Source: Entoloma clypeatum
Taxonomy: Eukaryota; Basidiomycota; Agaricomycetes; Agaricales; Entolomataceae
Direction of reading: 5' to 3'
Assembly (NCBI GenBank): GCA_963565915.1
Contig: OY751490.1
Coordinates: 1,240,001-1,304,000, forward strand
DNA: 64,000 nucleotides
Made by a program: the position numbers and the translations under genes
The notes under the pieces: model-generated
The model's database searches: none
Seen by the model: the letters and a program-made list of their open reading frames with translations, nothing else
Told to the model about the DNA's origin: nothing
Shown here: piece after piece, positions 1 through 10,597 of the stretch
How positions within the stretch are numbered: the first letter of the stretch is position 1
Layout: every line of letters begins with the position of its first letter

Positions 1-158
1 TGTTTCTCTCGATTCACGGCTTCACACCAAGAGCATGTGCGATTGATGTCACATTGTTGTTGCGCAGGGTGCCGTTGCTCCCCGTAGATGTTGCCTTCCC
101 GTCGAGGTGGGTTAGCATTCCTTCGTGGTCGAGGGACATCAGCAGGTGGAGGATTCGC
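1..158 (-). pseudogene. Copia-B pol, hinge segment between integrase and reverse transcriptase
   Basis: The minus strand encodes a proline/arginine-rich stretch ending in the motif GNIYGEQ. This matches in character the low-complexity hinge of Copia polyproteins; the Copia-A copies have GSIYGED in the same place. The frame is open from the Gypsy-A1 insertion at 158 to the window edge. It joins in phase with the segment ending at 6397 when Gypsy-A1 and one 5-bp duplication are removed. Reverse transcriptase should follow to the left, outside the window. Confidence 0.7.
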
Positions 159-354
159 TGTTACGGACTCTACGGTATGCGGACGACATCATCACTTTTA
201 CTTATCGGCCCGGCTCGGTGCCCTCTTACGAGCTTACTATGTCTAATGTCTACTTTCGCAACCTTTGATTCCCAGTCTGACTCACATTGCTCTTCGCCTT
301 TCCACTTTCCTGCATACTCTGCCCGAACCTTGGAACGGTTTGTTAAGCATAACA
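159..354 (+). repeat. 5' LTR of Gypsy-A1 (short form)
   Basis: Starts TGTTACGGACTC and ends GCATAACA. It is collinear with the 403-bp LTR at 18947-19349 except for a 207-bp deletion whose junction is a TCAC (282-285) present at both deletion ends in the long form. The deletion removes TATATAA and the self-priming sequence AGATTTAGCAA. Confidence 0.92.
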
Positions 355-356
355 AG

Positions 357-367
357 TTGCTAAATCT
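357..367 (+). promoter_or_regulatory. Primer-binding site of Gypsy-A1 (self-priming type)
   Basis: TTGCTAAATCT lies two bases after the 5' LTR. Its reverse complement AGATTTAGCAA occurs about 30 bp downstream of the TATA box in full-length LTRs of this family (19266-19276; minus strand 33875-33865). This is the Tf1-like arrangement in which the 5' end of the transcript folds back and primes minus-strand synthesis. No tRNA 3'-end complement is apparent. Confidence 0.75.
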
Positions 368-810
368 CGTTAGGTTCGCCCAGAGCGAAGAGAGCAACTA
401 CCAGACGAGTCAAGACATCGCGCTTCTTTGAAGACTTCACCAGTAACCCATTCGCCTCACCAGAAGCCCGACAGGAGGAGCTAAGTCCTCGAGACAGTAT
501 TGATTTTACGCTTATCCAGCAGTACATTGAATCGGAGATCCATCACATCCTACAGCAGGTGCTTGACGAAGAACTAGACAACGACGAGCATCGCCCCCAC
601 GGCGAGATAGCAGAGAGCATCCATCTTGCTCGGCAACACCAGATCGCGCGTTACAACGCCCAACAGAACGAACTCAAAAGCTTTTGCATTCAAGAAGGAC
701 CTCAGACAGGTCGGATCACAGAGATCAGAGAGTTTATTGGTGTCCAGACAACTGTTATCAGAAGATTGATTAGGACACTCACATCAAGATGTCCCAGAAC
801 CACATCATAA
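362..810 (+). other. Open reading frame without ATG in the Gypsy-A leader, overlapping the gag start
   Basis: A frame of about 149 codons runs from just after the primer-binding site to a stop at 808-810, overlapping the gag ATG (789) in another frame. It has no ATG. The translation looks protein-like, with an acidic patch DEELDNDE and the stretch QQYIESEIHHILQQ. The same frame is open in the leader of Gypsy-A2 (minus strand 33779-33694 plus 31757 downward), despite many stops elsewhere in both copies. It might be a leader peptide started at a non-AUG codon, an N-terminal gag extension read by frameshifting, or an accident of composition. Confidence 0.35.
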
Positions 811-2012
811 CGTCTTACTCGAAGCAGCAGATCTACGCCCAGTTCACCACTGAAGAACAACAGACCGAGTACAACCGTTGGGCACAAAACGAGAGACTTG
901 ACCCCTTCTCGCGACCAACAGACGCGCAGGAACAGAGATTCCTTAGAGATTTACAGAGGAAATACTCTGAACGTTTTGCCACCGATTCTGCCGACGAGTC
1001 CCCTGACGAATTTGCTTTTGACTCCGCGCAGTCAGATATCGAACAGATGCCTAGAACAGGGACTCATTTTCAACCCTTACCTGTATCCCGAACCCCATCT
1101 TCATCCCAACAACCCGACCCCTCTCCTTCTCCGCAGACTCTAGACATGGCAGAAGCTCCGGCAGTACAAACGATGGATACATCCAAGATCATCAAGGATG
1201 CTGGGATGTTCAAGGACAGACACACCTTGGACGAGTGGTGGAAAGCCACCAAACTATACATCAGGTTCCAAAAGAGCCTGACAGACGATCAGAAGATTCT
1301 TGCGGTGCTATCCCGCATGATGGAAGGGTCTGGCAAGCACTGGGCCAGTAACAAGTTAGATGCTCTTGCCATCGACAATGAGAACATCACCTGGCTAGGA
1401 TTCTCAGAGGATATTGCAACACAATTTTCTGTCGCCAACAAGTCAGTCGCTGCCAAAGCAAGACTCGAAGTCCTGAGGCAGGAGAAACGTACCGTTGACA
1501 AATTCTTGGACAAATTTGAAGAGCTCTTGAAGCTGTCAAACCTTGGCGAAGAAACTGGGAAATACATCCTGGAAAAGAATGTCAACCGAAGAATCTCTGA
1601 ACAAGTGGCAAGCGAGGATAAGACATACTCCGAGTACGCAAAGGAGATCCGAAACAAGGGATGACAGATGGAGGGACATGCACTAGTCATCTGAGATGGT
1701 GGCGACATGCGCATCGGATTGGGTACCACTTATGGTGGTCAGGGCAAGGCCATGGAGATCGACAAAGCAGGAGTGGCCCGTTGCTACAACTGTCAACACT
1801 TCGGTCACCTCGCTAAAGACTGCAGCGCTCCAAAGAAGAAGGATGGTTGCAAGTGTTTCAACTGCGACCAAGAAGGCCATATTGCGCGCAACTGCCGCAA
1901 GCTGAAGAAGAACTCTGGAAGGGTTAGGAAGGTGTCTGAGAAAGATGCTGAGAATGATGAAACCACAATCTTAGAAGCCAACGAGAAGGATTTTCCTGAA
2001 GGGTCCGATTAA
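789..2012 (+). pseudogene. gag: Gypsy-A1 gag (capsid/nucleocapsid), two nonsense codons
   Basis: The frame from ATG 789 encodes a gag protein of about 407 codons. It has an acidic/proline-rich N-terminus, a retrotransposon gag capsid region (around TLDEWWKATKLYIRFQ and following helices) and two CCHC zinc knuckles near the C-terminus (CYNCQHFGHLAKDC and CFNCDQEGHIARNC). Gag would package the element RNA in cytoplasmic particles. In-frame TGA codons at 1662-1664 and about 1692 interrupt it between capsid and knuckles; at the second, the Gypsy-A2 copy has an arginine codon, as expected for CGA-to-TGA change. Pol follows in the -1 frame. Confidence 0.88.
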
Positions 2013-5000
2013 ACAATGCTAAGTCGCGACCCTTATCTATTAAACGGACTTGCTTGCCTTGTATGACTGCAGACAATAGAACCTATGTCATCCCTGCCAA
2101 GCGAGCCGCTGCGTCGACTAAGATTGTGAAGGGAGACAAACCTCCGAAACGACGAGAGATCAGGCTGTTAGCTCAGCTCAAAACACGACAAGGACCAAAG
2201 GTCATTTGACCTGAGGTTGATAGCGGATGTGAACGCACATGCATCCATCCCAGAATAGTATGTGAACAGAACCTCCCCACGCGAGGAATACCGCCCATAG
2301 CAATTCTAAATGCGGATGGATCACCAAATCAACAACAAAAAGCGAACCAGCTTGCCGAAGTCAAGCTGGATTTGGGAACACATCAGGAAACCATGGAAGC
2401 GATGGTACTGGACATTGGGAGAACCGACATGCTCTTGGAACATGACTGGTTGGTACACCACAACCCTACGATCAATTGGACAACCGGCGCCGTAACGTTC
2501 AACCGGTGCCCAACAACATGCTGAACCAAACATTCGGATTTCAGGGTTAACCTTGATGGTCGCAAACACCGGGTTCGCATGGTTGAGGTGCGCGACAAAG
2601 ATGCACCCAAGAAGTCGGATCAGAAATGGAAGCCTGGAGACCCTATTTTGGAAGCTGTCACTCCCACACCACCTCCCACAACCAAACAACCCTCATATGT
2701 TGATCGGTTTACTCACCTCTTCGAGAAGGAGAACTTTGATAAGATCCCGAAGGAAGGGGAATGGGACCATGGTATTGAACTTACACCGGACGCACCAAAG
2801 GAACTAGGGGGAAATACATATCCCATGACACAAAAGGAACAAGAGGAATTGGACACATTCATTGATGAAGGTCTAGCAACTGGAAAGATCCGCCCGTCCA
2901 AATCCCCTTATGCTTCCCCTTGCTTCTTCATCAATAAGAAGGATGGTTCCAAATGATTGGTACAAGATTACCGCATGGTCAACAAATTTATGGTCAAAGA
3001 CAAGTTCCCACTCCCGTGCATCTCCAATCTCTTGGACGTGCTGAAAGATGCAGTCTACTTCAATAAAATGGACATCATGTGGGGTTACAACAATGTCTGG
3101 ATTAAGGAAGGCGATGAATGGAAGGCTGCCTTCCTCACCAGTTGAGGATTGTTTGAACCATTGGTCATGTTTTTCGGCCTTTGCAACTCCCCAGGAACAT
3201 TCTCTCGGATGATGGCTAGTCTATTCTGGGACCAGATCCGCCGACGCATCTGCGTGATCTACATGGATGACATTGTGGTTATTGGTAAAACGAAGGAAGA
3301 ACTCGTGCGAAACACCGAAGAAATTCTGCAGATCCTATCGGACAATGACTTGTTCCTGAAGGAGAAGAAGTGTTTCTGGGAAGTAACGAAATGTCCCATA
3401 TTGGGATATGTTGTTGGTGAAGGACGTGTCGAGATGGAAACTGAGAAGGTGGATACGATCCGAAACTGGCGAGCACCCACATCAAAAAAGGAAGTCCAGA
3501 AGTTCCTTGGGTTTGCTAACTTCTATCAGCGCTTCATTGAAGGATAGTCAAACATTGCGAAACCACTTACCGCGCTCACAGGCGGCACTGCGTTTACTTG
3601 GGGACCAACAGAACAAAAGGCATTTGAAGGTCTCATACAGGCGATCACATCAGCACCAGTCTTGGCATTATCAAAACCAGATGGACAGTTCAGGGTTGAA
3701 ACTGATGCATCGGACTATGCAATTGGGGCTGTACTCTCTCAAAAACAGGACGACAAATGGCATCCTATCGCGTTCTTGTCGCGGACCATGTTCGCGGCCG
3801 AACAAAATTACGAGATATACGACAAAGAGCTCTTGGCAGTCATGGAAGCACTGAAAGATTGGAGACACTATCTACTTGAAGCCAGGGAACGCTTTGAGAT
3901 CTTAACTGATCACAAGAACCTGGAGTATTTCCGCCGTCCTCAGGACCTAAATCAATGACAAAGGCGCTGGAAGATGAAGTTACAAGACTATGACTTCGAA
4001 TTATGGCATGTGCCTGGCAAGACAAATGCAAAAGCGGACATCCTGTTGCACTTACCCTGGTATGAAATGGAACTCGAACAGCAAGACAGTGATCAAATGC
4101 TCAAGGAGGGACTATTCTTGAAACGATTGGAATCAGAAGATGTGGTACAAATGGAGATGTTCACAGAGGAACAATTCTTTGAAGGGGGTGAAACATCTGA
4201 TTCCATCAAGATTGGAAACATCACAACCATCGAAAATCTGTGGATCGCACGCATCAAGGGTTCAAACCGCATGGAGACAGAAGTAGCCCAGGGTCTAAAG
4301 AAGAATCCTCATTGGTATCAACAGGAAAACGGCATCACATATGCAGGCAAACGAGTCTATGTTCCACTGGACCCACAACTGCGTCAAGAACTGATGTTTG
4401 AGTCACACGATGCACCAGTGGCTGGACATCCAGGACAGTATCGAACACATGAACTCCTCACTTGCACCTACTGGTGGCCTACCATCCTGCATGATGTGAA
4501 GAAGTACGTAAAGGGTTGCGACACCTGTCAGCGCAACAAGATCAACAGACAGAAACGACATGCTCCGCTACACCCCCATGCAGCACCAAGTCATCCATGG
4601 GAAGACATAAGGATTGACGTTGTGGGACCGATACCAGAGTCCGAGGGAAAGAATGTGATTCTGGTCATCACAGATAGACATTCAAAGATGCTCCATCTCA
4701 TTCCGACAACCGTGGAATTATCGGCTGAAGGATTAGCCAAGATCTATTGGGATCAGATATGGAAGCTTCATGGGATCCCCAAGAAGATCATCAGTGACAG
4801 GGGACCACAGTTTGCTGCGAAGTTCATGGAGATACTTTGCCACATGTTAGGGATCAAAAGGAATCTGTCCACCGCATACCATCCACAGACTGATGGACAG
4901 GCCGAACGATCACATCAGGAAACAGAAGCGTTCTTACGAAACTTCATCAACCATCTACAAGATGATTTGGCTGAGTGGATCGCAATTGCTGAATTCCAGT

Positions 5001-5659
5001 ACAATGATAAAGAACATCAGGTGACAAAGCACACACCATTCTACCTCAACTATGGCTTGCATCCTTGGAAGGGAGAACTTGTGTTGGAAGACACCAACCC
5101 AGCTGCCAACAGCTTCTTGGAAAAACTCAAACAAGCACGAGAAGAAGCCAACGCAGTGCTGAAACAGGCACAGGATCAGATGAAGAAGACAGTTGATACA
5201 CGATGAAGTCCGTCTCAGAACTACCGCATCGGGGACAAGGTGTGGCTGGAAGGGACTAACATCAGGACTAACCATCCCTTGAAGAAACTTGACGCACTCC
5301 GACATGGACCATTCAAGGTCCTAGAGAAGAAAGGAGCTAGCGCATACCTTCTTGATCTTCCAAAGACTTGGAAAATGATTCACCCTGTGTTCAACAAGAC
5401 CCTGTTGTCACCTTATGAAACCCCGAAGTATGCCATCCAGAAGAAGAAACCAGCCCCTGATCTGATCATCATCAAAGGACGAGAAGAGTATCATGTGTCC
5501 ACAATCCTAGACTCTCGAAGGTTCCGTGGAAAGATCCAGTACTTTGTCCAGTGGGAAGGATATGGCCCAGAAGAGAACACATGGGAACCTCGAGCTAATG
5601 TTCAGAACACTCAAGATTTGATCCGTGATTTCCATTGGCAGAACCTGTCTCGCCCATGA
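2013..5659 (+). pseudogene. pol: Gypsy-A1 pol: protease, RT, RNase H, integrase, chromodomain; seven in-frame stops
   Basis: A single frame, -1 relative to gag, runs from the gag end to 5659. In order: aspartic protease (VDSGCERTC, about 2217), reverse transcriptase with YMDD (about 3260), RNase H (ETDASDYAIGAV, about 3700), integrase zinc domain (HxxxH...CDTCQ, about 4410-4540), integrase core (IDVVGP, SDRGPQF, QTDGQAERSHQE, about 4613-4930) and a C-terminal chromodomain (QWEGYGPEENTWEP, about 5540-5600). Stops lie at 2207, 2522, 2954, 3143, 3545, 3956 and 5204. Six are TGA and most align with CGA arginine codons in Gypsy-A2 or A3. There are no frameshifts, so decay has been by point mutation. 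Confidence 0.92.
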
Positions 5660-5794
5660 TAAAAGACAGTGTTCGAAATCCATAACAGTATCGACCTCAT
5701 CAGTCAACCACACACCGAGTTCCCCGCTCTAGTCTTTTCCCCACCCAATATAGCCTCCCCCTTCTTCTTCTATCTCTCAACCATCCTCACCGCC

Positions 5795-6166
5795 ATGTCC
5801 AACACCACCGTTACCTCCACCTCCACCACCGACATCAACCCCGCCATCGCCGCCCTCATGAACGAAGCACTCTCCATGAGAGACCAAATCCATGCCCTCG
5901 AAACTTCCCTTGCTGACCTCCTTCATCGCCAGATGCATATCCGGCTTCACTCGCTGTCCAACCTCCCCGTCGCCCCGAGTCCCAAGGAAAAACAAATTCT
6001 CGGAACTTACACCAGCACCCTCGTGATCGAAAATAGACGTATTCGGCTGGCTATCAAGGGCCTCGAACTTGCCGTTGCCATCAATGAGGAGTTGATTTAT
6101 GATTGGAGTCTCAAGGAGAGTCCGAACTGGTCCGATCCCGGCAACAACGAGGGATGGGGACAATGA
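5795..6166 (+). CDS. Third ORF of Gypsy-A1, 123-aa helical protein of unknown function
   Basis: ATG 5795 opens a 123-codon frame that ends just before the polypurine tract. The product starts with a Thr/Ser-rich stretch and then looks like two amphipathic helices (residues about 20-50 and 70-105) with regularly spaced leucines. No catalytic or zinc motif is seen. The frame is intact although gag and pol of the same copy carry nine stops. Gypsy-A2 keeps only the first 15 or so codons of the homologous ORF (minus strand from about 26092) before its truncation. A role in the particle or RNA is possible but unsupported. Confidence 0.5.
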   Translation: MSNTTVTSTSTTDINPAIAALMNEALSMRDQIHALETSLADLLHRQMHIRLHSLSNLPVAPSPKEKQILGTYTSTLVIENRRIRLAIKGLELAVAINEELIYDWSLKESPNWSDPGNNEGWGQ

Positions 6167-6187
6167 CTCTGTGAGGACACAGAGCTT

Positions 6188-6200
6188 GAAGAGGGGAACA
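6188..6200 (+). promoter_or_regulatory. Polypurine tract of Gypsy-A1
   Basis: A purine-rich run ending GAAGAGGGGAACA abuts the 3' LTR, the expected position of the plus-strand primer. Confidence 0.75.
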
Positions 6201-6396
6201 TGTTACGGACTCTACGGTATGTGGACGACATCATCACTTTTACTTATCGGCCTGGCTCGGCACCCTCTTACGAGCTTACTATGTCTAATGTCTACTTTCG
6301 CAACCTTCGATTCCCAGTCTGACTCACATTGCTCTTCGCCTTTCCACTTTCCTGCATACTCTGCCTGAACCTTGGAACGGTTTGTTAAGCATAACA
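6201..6396 (+). repeat. 3' LTR of Gypsy-A1 (short form)
   Basis: Same length and same 207-bp deletion as the 5' LTR, with the TCAC junction at 6324-6327. It differs from the 5' LTR at six sites, all of them CpG transitions. Confidence 0.92.
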
Positions 6397-8598
6397 TTTG
6401 CCAGCTGGTTCTGGACCTCAGGGTCATCCTGATTTGAAGGTGGTACATCAGTGCCATCGCGCTGGTTTCCATTTGCGGAGGATTCATCTCCGCTCGGCTG
6501 ATTACGCCGGCGGGAATGATAATGAACGTCTCCATCTCCGAAGTGGTGATCAACATTGTCATCAGGGTTTCCGCCATCCTGAGACTCATCATGGGAAGGC
6601 TCATTTCCCATGGGTGTGTGTTGTGGCACTTTGGTATCCGGACACCTCGGAAAAAGTGTTTCATCGAATACTGCGGTAGTACCAATAAAGATACTGTTTT
6701 TATCAGTCATAAACTGATATGCTTTCATTCCTGGTTTAAAACCCATAAAGGTCATAAGCTCCGCACGTGGATTTAATTTATTCACATGGTGTTCTTCAGG
6801 AATATAAACATAGGCAGCGCAGCCTAAAACATGGAGATTAGATACATCCGGTTTTTCCCCTTTTAGAGATTCAAAAGGTGTTTTCCAATAAAGTCATTTA
6901 ATTGGTGTGCGATTATAGACATGCACGGTGTGTAAAACGCAAAACTCCCACCATGATTGTGGTAAGCAGGCGGCAAATTGCATTGCCTGTGCTTTCTCTA
7001 CAATGGTGCAGTTAATCCTTTCGGCTCGACCATTTGTTGGGGTGTATTTGGAGCTGAAATTTCCATGGCAATTCCAAGATCCTCGAGGTATTTTACTACC
7101 CCAGTTTCCTTTTTGAACTCTCCCCCTCCATCAAAACACCATCAGCAAAATTGGGCATTAAACTGGGTTTTCATAAGTGTTGTCCACTTTTTGAATGCAT
7201 CAGAGGTATCGGATTTGAGTTTCAACAATACCGTCCAAGCATGCCCAGAATAGTCATTGAAGAAGCTGACGTAGTATTTAAATTTGTGATAGGAGGCGAT
7301 TGGGAACTCTTTGAGGTCCGAATGGAGCAACTCAAAGGGTCTGGAAGCACGTGAAGATGAAGGAGGGAAGCTTTTCAACCTCAACTTTGCTTCTGCGCAG
7401 GGACGGCATGGCTTATCCTTAAGGGGAAATTGGACATCCCTTGGGAATCCATCACATGCGTCGGGTGCCTTTTTCAGGACATCTTTACCAGGGTGTGCAA
7501 ACTGCTGATGCCAAATGCTGTAATCAGCTTTATAGACATCGATATTTCTAGCATTTAGCTGCATGATTTGTTCAACGTGTGTATTTACCCAGTATATGGT
7601 CAAACCGGGAAAATGAGGTTCACATCTTAGTACACACTTTCCATCTTTGAAGGAACTAAGATTGTCAGCTGAGCCAGCGACATTTAATCCAGATTCTTGA
7701 AGAATTTTGCCCATCGACATGAGGTGAGTGGAAAGCTCTGGGATGTGTAGAACCGGATAAAGCTGAGTCATTAGACTTCTTGGCTTTCCTTGACGTGATG
7801 GTATCGTGTGAGTGATAAACACGGACCCTCTTCCTTTTATAGAGATCTTTGCTTTGCCCGCAGTTTGGGCAGTACGGACAGATTTCTCTTCCTCGTACAT
7901 TGCAAAGTCACTCATCTCTGCGGTGAAGTGCATACTAGTGCCAGAATCCATGATCCACTCGGTGTCATTAGTATCTTTGGATTTGTTCTTACATTTCAAA
8001 CATGAGGCAAAATGATCATATATTTCCTCCATGAAGGAGGCAGCAATGACAGGTAATTTTAAATAACTACAACCCAGTTCTAGTGACTCATCACAAATCT
8101 GGGTGTGTTCTTCTGTCATTGTGTGCTCATGTGAAACTTGTGAAAGAACGTACCTCGGGTCGTCGCATGACGAACCTCCAAAAAGCTCATTGTCGACATC
8201 ATCCGCCCAACTGAAACAGGTCCGCTTGGACGGTCCAGGTTCATCTTCATCATACTCGTATTCCTCATTGAAGTCCATCACCGTATCGGCATCATAATCT
8301 TGGCATTCCATCAGAAACAGGGAAGCTTCGTCCATTACCTCATTGTCAGGAGTTGAATATATCCCCAGAATGTCTTTGGGGTATATGATGTTATTGACAT
8401 TTTGGAGGGTCTGGGATGTTCCCACAATGCCAAGAGATGTGACGACATCACGCGTGGCCTGCATCTCAGGGTACATTGATGGTTCATTAACCAGAGCACC
8501 TGTGAAACGCTGCACATGTAAGGGCGACCTTACGATAACAACTCCGAAGTGCTCCGAAGCGACTCCGATGTTGGACAACTTGCAAGGGAGATCCAAAG
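6397..8598 (-). pseudogene. pol: Copia-B pol: protease and integrase region, broken
   Basis: Reading from 8598 downward, a 484-codon open segment (to 7142) carries the protease motif WIMDSGTSMHF, a GAG-pre-integrase region, the integrase zinc domain (HxxxxH...CRPCAEAK) and the start of the integrase core (ELLHSDLKEF, the first catalytic Asp). Frameshifts and stops then follow. Recognisable pieces continue (GGGEF with the second Asp, the insert around NKLNPRAELMTFMGFKPGMKAY) to the hinge, where Gypsy-A1 interrupts at 6397. The protease residues look intact. Copia-B is clearly separate in sequence from Copia-A. Confidence 0.85.
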
Positions 8599-8655
8599 GT
8601 TAGATTAAAGACTACTAAACAACAATATATCGTACCTTGCAAGGGAGATCCAAAG
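8579..8655. repeat. 20-bp direct repeat with a 37-bp spacer at the end of the Copia-B pol segment
   Basis: CTTGCAAGGGAGATCCAAAG occurs at 8579-8598 and again at 8636-8655, separated by 37 AT-rich bases. The first copy is within the Copia-B pol frame. The second marks the edge of the TCGGAG-rich stretch to the right. Confidence 0.8.
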
Positions 8656-9560
8656 AGAAAACTCTAAGGAATCCCCTGCAACCGAAGCAGATATATAGAA
8701 AAAGGGAATTGGAAATGGAAGCGGAATGACAACAAGAATATATGAAATAGTAGGAATATTTGAAATAAGATATCCGCTCTGAAAAGCGGAGCGGATCGGA
8801 GGACGTCGGAGATGGGGGTTGAAGGGATAAATATATAAGTGATGTATCATACCATGCATGGACTTGAAGTAATAAGGTCATGTCGAAAGACCGAAGGGCG
8901 GAGAACAGGCCGTCGGAATATCGGAGATACGTCAGAGGTGTTTGGAAAGGAAAAGGAAAATGTAAAGTATAGTAAGTGTAAGTAATGAACGCACCACATC
9001 TAGAAGTCCGATAACCGGAGGGTCGGAGGTATGTTGGGAATCGTCGGAGGTGGTGGAAAGAGAATGTGAAAGAGAGAAGAAGAAGGGGAGGGATATTGCC
9101 TGTATCGCTGGGCATGGAGAAATGCGGAGCTCCGATGGAGAAACGACAGTGTCAAGTGTGCAGGAAGTGCGGAGCTACGTCGGAAAAGTGCGGAGCTATA
9201 TCGGAGGAGTGCGGAGCTCCGATGGAGGTACCAGGATATAGGAATACAGAGGGTAAGATGGACCTTGGTGTTAGTGAAACCAATGAAAGCGATGTTGCCC
9301 TTACGGTAAGATGGATGGAAATCCATCAGAGGGAACTATCCTGAACAAGGCTTCGGAACATTGGAACCCAGTGGGGGTGGATGGAGGAGAGTCGGAACAG
9401 GTGGAGAGATTTCGGAGTAGATCGGAGCAGCATCGGAGCAGCATCGGAGGTTATAGGAGGATGATGGAGTTGCGAGAGCAGTCAACAAAAAGGAGGATTG
9501 TCTTGACATTGTATGGGCAGAGTCGAGGAACAGAAAGAAACAAGGATAGAAGGAATGACT
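8599..9560. other. Unassigned TCGGAG-rich stretch between Copia-B gag and pol
   Basis: About 960 bp with no convincing coding sequence separate the end of recognisable gag from pol. At least twelve TCGGA motifs occur on the plus strand, most extended to TCGGAG, plus palindromic GGAGCTCCG at 9126-9134 and 9216-9224. The texture resembles the Gypsy-B LTR (25068-25542), but I found no long alignable match and no clear LTR ends or target duplication. It may be an inserted LTR or non-autonomous element, or a region native to Copia-B. Confidence 0.4.
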
Positions 9561-10597
9561 TCCTTGCTAAGGTCTCTAATCCTCTAGGGGCTTGCCCTTA
9601 CAGCACGGATGTGTTTGTCATGCGATCAAGAAGCTCTCTCGCACCTGCAGTCATGATATGTTCAGCGGGACTAGATGTCAACCGCGATTCGAGAGGAGGA
9701 CGACAATGAGGATCAGTCATCTGAGTAGAAGATTGTTGGGAGGGAATGATGCGTCCTGAGCCTGTGACAGTGGTGAAGGAAGGTGTTGGCAGATTCATAG
9801 TCATTGCCAACGAGGCAATATGAGAGCAGCCGGCGGTGTCGCCTGCAGTGGCCTCTTGGGCGTGCTGGGCCTTTTTCCAACTCCGCGACCCTTCCTTTTT
9901 GGGTACAAATGGCTGCTTCTTGTTTTGATCACTGGAGTTGTTCGACAGTGTCTCCTTTGCCTTTCCTTTTCCTTTGTTCTATTGATGAGGTTTGCCAGAA
10001 TTCTGGTTTGACCCAGAAGCATCAGCAGGTCCTGGACCATTGCGCCAGCGGGGTTCCTGTCCTTTCCTTTTGACAGCGGAGATCTTATTGGCAGCCGGAA
10101 GTTGTGCTTCGGCTTGTATGCACATATGCTCCGTGGTTACAATCTCTTCAACATCTGTAACTTTGAAAGTATCCAACTTCCATTCTTTAGCCAGATGCGA
10201 ACCAAGATGTTTCCATTTGGGAGGTAGACGGTGCACAGCAAGCATCCCTTGCAATTTAGGAGCGAAGGGGATCTTGTGTCTGTCGAGGTGTGCCAAGAGA
10301 TCACGAAATTTAGAGAATTCCAGATGGGGGTCACCACCAGACAGGTGCCAATCGAGAGTCAAGGCGAAGTCCTTGAACATCTCATTGGCCTTTGTTCTCA
10401 AAAAGAGTTTTCAGCTGATCCCAAACCTCTTTCGAAGTCTGGAACACTGTAACCTCATGTTTTACAGATTCCACCAGAGATAAGATGATTGTGCCACATG
10501 CTTTCAAGTCTTTCTCCTTCCACTCGCAGAACTTCTTTCATTGTTCAGACGTCGAAGCGGCTGTCAGAGAGGTTGGCTGAATCCAGTCCCCGGATAC
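9561..10597 (-). pseudogene. gag: Copia-B gag, central and C-terminal part, broken
   Basis: The minus strand from 10597 continues the gag frame begun at 16901. An interrupted stretch leads into a 140-codon open segment (10401-9979) with the helical gag pattern LDWHLSGGDPHLEFSKF, then basic K/R-rich segments to about 9598 in shifting frames. The motif PSFTTVTG near 9770 corresponds to PSFTTITG in Copia-A gag. No CCHC knuckle was seen. Several stops and frameshifts make it non-functional. Gypsy-C separates it from its N-terminus. Confidence 0.75.

Larger units (their letters stand above)
159..6396 (+). mobile_element. Gypsy-A1, chromodomain Ty3/Gypsy retrotransposon with both LTRs, inactivated
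   Basis: Two 196-bp LTRs (159-354 and 6201-6396), both beginning TGTTACGG and ending GCATAACA, flank a leader, gag, pol and a third ORF. The 5-bp flanks are TTCGC (154-158) and TTTGC (6397-6401). They differ only by a CpG-to-TpG change, so they are read as a decayed target duplication inside Copia-B. The two LTRs differ at six positions, all transitions at CpG sites. Both LTRs lack the 207 bp that carry TATA box and transcript start in the longer Gypsy-A LTR at 18947-19349. Gag carries two and pol seven in-frame stops, so the copy cannot make its proteins. Confidence 0.93.

Noticed and set aside
54..431. 125-codon plus-strand ORF at the left edge
   Set aside because: It spans the antisense of Copia-B, the Gypsy-A1 LTR and leader; no coding signal of its own.
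8615..9115. 166-codon hydrophobic minus-strand ORF
   Set aside because: Low-complexity translation of the TCGGAG-rich stretch (complement TCYCCGA); no domain, no start context.
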